From NCBI RefSeq assembly GCF_022179325.1, contig NZ_BPQQ01000045.1, positions 1 through 64,000 on the forward strand: 64,000 nucleotides of DNA. The letters run 5' to 3'. The notes beneath the pieces are model-generated. The model was not told the origin of the DNA. It made no database searches and was given only the letters and a program-made list of their open reading frames with translations. This document shows, in pieces, positions 58,395 to 64,000 of this stretch. Both the position numbers and the translations under genes were made by a program. How positions within the stretch are numbered: the stretch's first letter is position 1; every line of letters begins with the position of its first letter. This DNA is from Methylobacterium isbiliense (GTDB taxonomy: Bacteria; Pseudomonadota; Alphaproteobacteria; Rhizobiales; Beijerinckiaceae).

Positions 58395-59327
58395 ATGAGC
58401 GGGCCGGATTCCGGAGGGGCGCGCGGCGATGCCGCGGCTCCCGTGCGGCTGCGCGCGCTCCTCGTCGAGCTGAACGATCTCAAGCGCATCCGCTCGGCGG
58501 GCCGGCGCGGCTCAATCGCCGAGCGCCTGTTCGCCCAAGGGTGGAGCGCCCTCGCGGCCGGCGGCGACGCCATCGTCGTCGCGGAGCGCGTCACCGCCAC
58601 CGCGCTCGCGGCGGCCCGGCTCGGCGATCTCGACGCGGCCTTCCTGGCCGCGGCCGGCCTGTCGGAGGCCGAGGCCGGGACCGTGCTGGAACGGGGCTTC
58701 GACGAGGTCACGCACGAGGTCGACCCCGCGCTGCGCGCACGGTTGCGCGCCGCCCTGACGGCGCCCGACCCGCTGCCCGCCGGTGCGCTGCCCGGCTTCG
58801 TCGGCCTGCTCGCCGCCCAGCCGCGGGCGGGCGTCACCTGCCCGGGCCGGCCCCGCATCCTGCTGGAGCCGCCCGAGAACCATGCCGAGCATTGCCTGAT
58901 GGTGGCGGTCTACGGCGTGGTGCTGAGCCCCTTCTACGGCGCCGACCCGGCGACCGTGTTCGTGGCGGCCCTCGCCCACCACCTGCACAATGTCCTGATG
59001 CCGGATGCCGGCTTCACCGGCGAGGTGCTGCTCGGCGCCCATCTCGACCCGGTCATCGCCCGGATGGCCGCGCGGGCGCTGGACGAGCTCGATCCGGCCC
59101 TGCGCCGCCGCGTGGAGAGCGCCCGGCGCATCCTGCCCGACGACGGCACCGCGGAGGGCCGCGCCTTCCATGCCGCGGACGTGATCGACCGGGTGCTGCA
59201 GATCGCCCAGCACCTGCGCGCGGCCTCGCTGACGATGGACACCGTGCTCGGCGAGATGGCGCTCGTGCACGACGGCCCGGTCAAGGGCTTCCACGACCGG
59301 GTGCTCGCGGACATGAGGCTGCCGTGA
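58395..59327 (+). CDS. HD-superfamily-like protein with HH in place of HD
   Basis: A 310-residue soluble protein. The C-terminal half resembles an HD-type metal-dependent helical domain: PPENHAEHCLMVAVYG (H163, H166), then ALAHHLHNVL (H195, H196, H198) at the normal HD position, and FHAADVIDRVLQ (D262, D265). The classical HD aspartate is replaced by a histidine, so either a different metal set or a non-hydrolytic role is possible (some HD proteins are di-iron oxygenases). The N-terminal half has no recognised domain. The ATG follows the ino1 stop by two bases, which ties it to inositol metabolism. Confidence 0.75.
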   Translation: MSGPDSGGARGDAAAPVRLRALLVELNDLKRIRSAGRRGSIAERLFAQGWSALAAGGDAIVVAERVTATALAAARLGDLDAAFLAAAGLSEAEAGTVLERGFDEVTHEVDPALRARLRAALTAPDPLPAGALPGFVGLLAAQPRAGVTCPGRPRILLEPPENHAEHCLMVAVYGVVLSPFYGADPATVFVAALAHHLHNVLMPDAGFTGEVLLGAHLDPVIARMAARALDELDPALRRRVESARRILPDDGTAEGRAFHAADVIDRVLQIAQHLRAASLTMDTVLGEMALVHDGPVKGFHDRVLADMRLP

Positions 59328-59391
59328 GGGGGCTCCCCGCGCCGACGACGCGTCCCATCTCCTTCGGCAGGCTCGCCCCCGGAGCGTCCGC

Positions 59392-60564
59392 GTGATCCCC
59401 TTCGGCCTTCGCTCGCCCGTCACGGGCGAGCCTCTGCATCACGACACGCCCCATTCGCTGCGCGAGGGCCGCAAGGGCCCGCGTTGGCCGGTGGTCGATG
59501 GCATTCCGTTCCTGCGGGTGGACCGCGACGACCTCGCGCGCGAGGCGCTGGGGCATCTCGACAGGGGCGCGCCGGGCCACGCCCTCGAACTCCTCCTCGC
59601 CGATCAGGACGAGTGGTGGACCGGGCCGAAGCCCGATCCCGCGGCGTTGCGCGATCTCGTGCGCGACCTGAAGTACGTCTCCCTGCGCGAGGCGGTGGAG
59701 CGGCTCGCCTGGGGTCGGGTCGGCGACTACTTCGTGCACCGCTGGACGGACCCGACCTATCTGGCGGGCCTCGCCCTTCTCGAAGCGCACTGGAACGCGC
59801 CGGTCTGCGTGTTCGAACTCGCCTGCGGCATCGGCCATTACCTGCGCGACCTCCAGGGCCGGGGCGTCAAGGTCGCGGGGGGCGACGTCGTCTTCGCCAA
59901 GCTCTGGGTGGCGCGCCACTGGGTGGTGGGCCAGCGCGCCCAGCTCGTCTGCTTCGACGCCGCCTCGCCCTGCTGGCCGATCGAGGGGGCGCCCGTCGAC
60001 CTCGTGGTCTGCCACGACGCGTTCTACTTCATGAAGGACAAGCAGGGCATCCTCGACAACCTGCGCCGCACGGCCGGCGACGAGGGCTGGCTGGCGGTCA
60101 GCCACATCCACAACCGGGCCAAGGCCGGCTTCTCGGCCGGGCACGCGGTCTCCGGCGCCGAGATCGAGGAGTTCTTCCCCGACGGCCTCGTGTACGACGA
60201 CGCGGAACTGACCGCGGCCCTCGCCGAGGCGCGGGCGCCGGTGCCGGCGGAGCCGGCGTCGCTGAACGAGGCGGAGGCGTTCTCGGTGGTGTGCGGCCCC
60301 GGCATGCGCCCGGCGCCAAGGGCGCTGGTGGACGGGCTGACCCTGCCGCCGGACGGCACGATCCTGCGCCTCAACCCGCTCTACCAGCCGGCGCCGGAGG
60401 GGGATTACGCCATCGTCTGGCCGTCCGAGCGCTACGCGGCGGAGTACGGGCCGCGCGCCACCTACCCGCTGCGCTCGCCCGGCCCCGAGACGGTGGAGGC
60501 CGGGCCGGCCTATGCGGAGCGGGCGCGCCGGCGCGAATTCGTCGCGCTGCCGGAGCGCTGGTGA
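59392..60564 (+). CDS. class I SAM-dependent methyltransferase
   Basis: A 390-residue protein. The first 45 residues (SPVTGEPL through WPVVDGIPFLR) look like a Trm112/YbaR-type small zinc-ribbon fold but without cysteines. The methyltransferase core has motif I VFELACGIGHYLRDL near residue 143 and VDLVVCHDAFYFMKDKQGIL as motif IV. The GTG at 59392 is supported by GGAGCG. The stop overlaps the next start (TGATG). The substrate is probably the product of the neighbouring genes; O- or C-methylation cannot be told apart. Confidence 0.85.
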   Translation: MIPFGLRSPVTGEPLHHDTPHSLREGRKGPRWPVVDGIPFLRVDRDDLAREALGHLDRGAPGHALELLLADQDEWWTGPKPDPAALRDLVRDLKYVSLREAVERLAWGRVGDYFVHRWTDPTYLAGLALLEAHWNAPVCVFELACGIGHYLRDLQGRGVKVAGGDVVFAKLWVARHWVVGQRAQLVCFDAASPCWPIEGAPVDLVVCHDAFYFMKDKQGILDNLRRTAGDEGWLAVSHIHNRAKAGFSAGHAVSGAEIEEFFPDGLVYDDAELTAALAEARAPVPAEPASLNEAEAFSVVCGPGMRPAPRALVDGLTLPPDGTILRLNPLYQPAPEGDYAIVWPSERYAAEYGPRATYPLRSPGPETVEAGPAYAERARRREFVALPERW

Positions 60565-61589
60565 TGGCGGGCATCGGCTGGGGCATCGTCGGCTACGGCT
60601 GGGTCGCCCGCGACTTCATGGCCCCGGCGATCGCGCTAGGAGGCGACCGTCTGGTGGCGGTCTGCGACGCCTCCCCCGCCTCCCGGGCCGCCGCCAAGGC
60701 CGCGGGCATCCGGGCGCATGCCGATCTCGACCACCTCCTCGCCGAGCCGGAGGTCGAGGCCGTGTACGTCGCGACGCCGAACCACCTCCACCGCGGCCCA
60801 CTGGAGGCGCTGGCCGCCGCCGGCAAGGCAGTGTTGTGCGAGAAGCCGATGGCGGCCTCGCTCGCCGACGCCGAGGCGATGGCGGCGGCCGTGGCGCGCA
60901 CCGGCATTCTCTACGGCACGGCCTTCGACCAGCGCCATCATCCGGGCCACCGTGCCATGCGGGACGCGATCCGCGAGGGCCGCCTCGGCACCGTGACGGC
61001 GTTGCGCATCGTCTATGCCTGCTGGCTCGACCGCGCCTGGACCTCCCTGCCGGGCCAGGCGAACTGGCGCATCGACCCGGCCCAGGCGGGCGGCGGCGCG
61101 CTGATGGACCTCGCGCCCCACGGCCTCGACCTCGCCGAGTACCTGCTCGGCGAGAGTCTCGTGGAGATCGCCGCCCTGACTCAGGCCCGCGCGCAGGGCT
61201 ACGCCGTCGATGACGGCGCGCTGCTGATCGGGCGCACGGAGTCGGGCGTGCTGGCGAACCTGCACGTGGCCTACAACTACCCGGAGGCGCTGCCGCGCCG
61301 CCGCCTGGAAGTCTCCGGGACGGCGGGCCTGCTCACCGCCGAGAACACGATGGGCCAGGAGCCGGGCGGGCGCGTGACGTTCACGGACGGGGCGACCGGC
61401 CGCGTCGCGCCGCTGCCCTTCGACGACACCGCCTCGCCCTTCCTCGAACAGGTGCGGGCGTTCGGCCGGGCGCTGCGCGATCCGGCGGAGCGCGCCGCGT
61501 GGTCGGTGTCCCGCGACCTCCACACCATGCGGCTGATCGCCCAGGCCTATGCGGGGTCGTCTCCCCCCGCCGCGGCGCCGGCCGCCTGA
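60564..61589 (+). CDS. Gfo/Idh/MocA family oxidoreductase
   Basis: A 341-residue NAD(P)-dependent dehydrogenase of the family that includes inositol 2-dehydrogenase. The Rossmann motif is WGIVGYGWVARDFMAP. VYVATPNHLHR and AVLCEKPMAAS carry the cofactor loop and the catalytic lysine. GGGALMDLAPHGLDLAEYLL contains the catalytic aspartate/histidine pair. It should oxidise a ring or sugar hydroxyl, plausibly of the inositol product made by the first gene. It shares one base with the methyltransferase stop codon. Confidence 0.9.
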   Translation: MAGIGWGIVGYGWVARDFMAPAIALGGDRLVAVCDASPASRAAAKAAGIRAHADLDHLLAEPEVEAVYVATPNHLHRGPLEALAAAGKAVLCEKPMAASLADAEAMAAAVARTGILYGTAFDQRHHPGHRAMRDAIREGRLGTVTALRIVYACWLDRAWTSLPGQANWRIDPAQAGGGALMDLAPHGLDLAEYLLGESLVEIAALTQARAQGYAVDDGALLIGRTESGVLANLHVAYNYPEALPRRRLEVSGTAGLLTAENTMGQEPGGRVTFTDGATGRVAPLPFDDTASPFLEQVRAFGRALRDPAERAAWSVSRDLHTMRLIAQAYAGSSPPAAAPAA

Positions 61590-61614
61590 CCCGACGTTGA
61601 GCGAGAGCGTATCC

Positions 61615-63186
61615 GTGACCTCAGACACGACCAGCCCGCGCCCGAGCCGCCCCCGCCCCTACACGTACGGGCAGGCGCGCACCATCGAGGGCCTGCCCTC
61701 CGCCCTGCCCGACGCCGCCCGCGCCTATCTCGACGTGCTGCCGGCCGGCCGCGTCGTCGGCTTCCCGCTGGCGCCCCTCGACCGCACCGGCGTGCCCTGC
61801 TGGTTCGTGTCGCTGTTCCTCGACGATCCCTACTTCGTCGGCGCGATGCCGAGCGGCATCGGCTACGGTGCCACCGACGACGAGGCGATCATCGGCGCGA
61901 TCGCCGAGATCGCCGAGAACCTGATGCCGAGCGTCGCGCTGATCCCGCGGCGCAAGGAGCGCGGCAGCTACCACGACCTCGTGCGGGTCTTCGGCGCCCG
62001 GTCGGTCGCCGACCCCCTGACCCTCGGCCTGCCGGCGGGCAGCCCCGTCGGTCGCGACACGGTGCTCGAATGGACCCAGGTGGTGCGCGCCAGGACCGGC
62101 GAGACGGTCCTGATGCCCCTCGACATCGCAGCGACCGACTATTTCGAACTCTCCGACGACTACGTCCCGTTCACGAACCTCATCACCAACGGGCTCGGCG
62201 CCGGGCCGGACGTGGACTTCGCGCTCGGCCACGGCGTGCTCGAACTCCTGCAGCGCGACGGCAACGGCCTGCTCTTCCGCGCCCTCGATCAGGGCGTGAT
62301 GCTCGACCTCGACGGCATCGGCCCGGAGAACCGCGCCATGCTGGAGCGGCTCGACGCGCTCGGCATCCGGGCGATGCCAAAATTCGCCACCGACCAGTTC
62401 GGCCTCACCAACGTCTACTGCGTCGGCTACGACCGCGATCCGGCCCGCACGCCGGCCCCGATCGCGCTCTCGGCCTGCGGCGAGGCCTGCGACCCCGACC
62501 GCGAGCGGGCGCTGCGCAAGGCGCTGCTCGAGTTCCAGGCCGCGCGGGTGCGCAAGACCTTCGGGCACGGGCCGCTCGACCTCGCCCGCCGCATCACCCC
62601 GCCGGGCTACGTCGACGCCTTCATCGAGACCGCGCTGCCGAGCCTCGACAAGGAGGAGACCCGCGCCCTCGCCGCCATGCTGCACTGGATCGACAAGCCG
62701 GCCGAGACCCTGCGCGGCTTCCTCGCCGATACGGTCTTCTCCGAGCGTGCCACCAAGCCGTTCCGGGATCTGCCGACCACCCCGGCGGCGGACGGGCAGG
62801 CGCGCGGGCGCATCGCCCGCGAGCGGCTGGAGGAGGCGGGCTTCGACGTGCTCTACCTCGACGCCTCGCCCCCCGGCGGCGGCGTCGGCATCGTCAAGGC
62901 CTTCGTGCCGGGGCTCGAGGTCGAGACCATGAGCTACTACCGCATCGGCGAACGCAACACGCGCAAGCTCTTGGAGCGCGACCACCCGCTGATCCGCTTC
63001 GGGCAGGAGAGCGAGACGCTGCGCCCCGTGCGCCTGACGCCGGAGGCGCTGGAGCGCTTCGGCGGCCAGCCGCTCTTCGACGTCGGCTTGGCCGACGCGA
63101 TCGTCGGGCCGCTCTACCCGCTCTACCGCGAGCCGGAATCGCACCACGCGCCGTTCCGGCTCGAGCATCGCGGGAGGGCGGCGTGA
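61615..63186 (+). CDS. YcaO-domain protein
   Basis: A 523-residue protein with an ATP-dependent YcaO domain over most of its length. ATP/magnesium-binding glutamates are suggested by GATDDEAIIGAIAEIAENL (E90, E98, E101), LGHGVLELLQRDG and RALRKALLEFQAAR. The C-terminal part (LYLDASPPGGGVGIVKAFVP, ETMSYYRIGERN) matches the usual YcaO end, but no PxPxP tail is present. YcaO proteins activate amide backbones or other carbonyls with ATP to form azolines, amidines or thioamides. No TfuA gene or peptide precursor is seen nearby. The GTG at 61615 gives a natural start. Confidence 0.88.
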   Translation: MTSDTTSPRPSRPRPYTYGQARTIEGLPSALPDAARAYLDVLPAGRVVGFPLAPLDRTGVPCWFVSLFLDDPYFVGAMPSGIGYGATDDEAIIGAIAEIAENLMPSVALIPRRKERGSYHDLVRVFGARSVADPLTLGLPAGSPVGRDTVLEWTQVVRARTGETVLMPLDIAATDYFELSDDYVPFTNLITNGLGAGPDVDFALGHGVLELLQRDGNGLLFRALDQGVMLDLDGIGPENRAMLERLDALGIRAMPKFATDQFGLTNVYCVGYDRDPARTPAPIALSACGEACDPDRERALRKALLEFQAARVRKTFGHGPLDLARRITPPGYVDAFIETALPSLDKEETRALAAMLHWIDKPAETLRGFLADTVFSERATKPFRDLPTTPAADGQARGRIARERLEEAGFDVLYLDASPPGGGVGIVKAFVPGLEVETMSYYRIGERNTRKLLERDHPLIRFGQESETLRPVRLTPEALERFGGQPLFDVGLADAIVGPLYPLYREPESHHAPFRLEHRGRAA

Positions 63187-64000
63187 GCCTGCGCTTCGCC
63201 TACAACACCAACGGGGCGGCCAATCACCGCCTCGACGACGCGCTCTCGCTGATCGCGGAGGCCGGCTACGACGGCGTGGCGCTGACGCTCGACATCCACC
63301 ACCTCGACCCCTTCGCGCAGGATTGGGCGCACGCGGCCGAGCGGGTGCGCGGGCGGCTCTTCGCGCTCGGCCTCGGCTCGGTGATCGAGACCGGGGCGCG
63401 CTTCCTGCTCGATCCGCGCGCCAAGCACGAGCCGACCCTCGTCACCGCCGACCCCGAGGGCCGCGCGCGCCGGGTCGCCTTCCTGCAGCGCGCGGTCGAC
63501 ATCGCCCAGATCCTCGGCTCGGAAGCGGTGTCGTTCTGGGCCGGCGTGCCCAAGCCCGGCGTCGACCGGCAGGCGGCCCGCGGCTGGCTGCGCGACGGCC
63601 TGGAGGAGGTCGTGGCCTACGCGGCCGAGCGCGGCGTGGTGCCGGCGCTGGAGCCCGAGCCCGGCATGCTGATCGAGACCCTGGACGACTACGCGGCCCT
63701 TTGCGTCGAGGGCCTCTCGCTCGCCCTCGACACCGGCCATTGCCTCGTCACCGGCGAGCGGGATCCGGCCGCGGCGTTACGGGAATTCGCGCCGCGGCTC
63801 GGCACGGTGGCGATCGAGGACATGGCCCGCGGGGTCCACGTCCACCTGCCCTTCGGCGAGGGCGACATGGACGTGCCGGGCGTGCTCGACGCCCTCGACG
63901 CGATCGGCTTCCGGAAGCTCGTCTGCGTCGAACTCTCCCGCGAGAGCCACCGGGCGGACCGGATGATCCCCGACGCGCTGGCCTACCTGCGGGCCTGCCG
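63183..64000 (+). CDS. sugar phosphate isomerase/epimerase (TIM barrel), partial
   Basis: The first 272 residues of an AP-endonuclease-2-like TIM-barrel protein; the frame is open to the window end. FAYNTNGAANHRLDDALSLI is the start, and TLDIHHLDPF follows. Metal-binding residues are suggested by VPALEPEPGM, LALDTGHCL, VHVHLPFGEG and VCVELSRESH. The GTG overlaps the YcaO stop (GTGA). From memory, similar isomerases occur in EboA/UbiA-type prenyltransferase clusters; that link is a recollection, not a search result. Confidence 0.88.
   Translation, partial: MSLRFAYNTNGAANHRLDDALSLIAEAGYDGVALTLDIHHLDPFAQDWAHAAERVRGRLFALGLGSVIETGARFLLDPRAKHEPTLVTADPEGRARRVAFLQRAVDIAQILGSEAVSFWAGVPKPGVDRQAARGWLRDGLEEVVAYAAERGVVPALEPEPGMLIETLDDYAALCVEGLSLALDTGHCLVTGERDPAAALREFAPRLGTVAIEDMARGVHVHLPFGEGDMDVPGVLDALDAIGFRKLVCVELSRESHRADRMIPDALAYLRAC

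Noticed and set aside
61615-63186. YcaO gene as a standard RiPP enzyme with a peptide precursor
   Set aside because: I looked for a short gene with a ribosome binding site beside it and found none. The flanking genes are sugar enzymes that leave almost no gap.

Overview
The window is high-GC DNA of a bacterial chromosome, densely coded and without rRNA, tRNA, CRISPR or insertion sequences that I could recognise. The gene content points to an alphaproteobacterium of the Hyphomicrobiales (Rhizobiales), most likely a Methylobacterium-like organism. The evidence is a CcrM GANTC methyltransferase, a PdhS-type cytosolic cell-cycle kinase, a Porin_2-type porin, a phasin and a PHA-granule protein, and the order lpxB / gltA / gltX / comEC. 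The genus is an inference from gene content, not a database result.

Left part (1-17 kb): a PhoX-like protein with RTX repeats cut by the window edge; a molybdopterin oxidoreductase with its flavin reductase; three small hydrophilic proteins; cysK; an ABC exporter; a PdhS-like histidine kinase; a phasin gene with a PhaR-type operator; a porin; an ABC-F ATPase; a PHA-granule protein; and an RlpA-like protein. Middle (17.5-33 kb): ccrM, then the envelope block dxr-rseP-bamA // lpxD-fabZ-lpxA-lpxI-lpxB for isoprenoids, outer-membrane protein assembly and lipid A. A strong terminator separates bamA from lpxD. Facing this block are gltX, gltA and a peroxiredoxin.

From 33 to 46 kb: comEC, two secreted proteins of unknown function, an acyl-CoA ligase coupled to a nitroreductase, a divergent Lrp regulator and putA pair for proline catabolism, a secreted beta-propeller protein, a glycine-zipper protein and a NodU-type carbamoyltransferase. 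From 46.7 to 49 kb lies frr-uppS-cdsA, which in many relatives is joined to the dxr-rseP-bamA block but here is about 28 kb away from it. Then come an AI-2E-type transporter with an unusual cytosolic tail, pcaB and a fused pcaD-pcaC (pcaL), and a membrane heme/[2Fe-2S] nucleotide cyclase of the CyaC type.

The right end (57.2-64 kb) holds the most unusual locus: a tightly packed run of inositol-phosphate synthase, an HD-like protein, a methyltransferase, a Gfo/Idh/MocA dehydrogenase, a YcaO-domain protein and a TIM-barrel sugar isomerase/epimerase that continues past the window. I read it as an uncharacterised pathway that builds and modifies an inositol-derived (cyclitol) metabolite.
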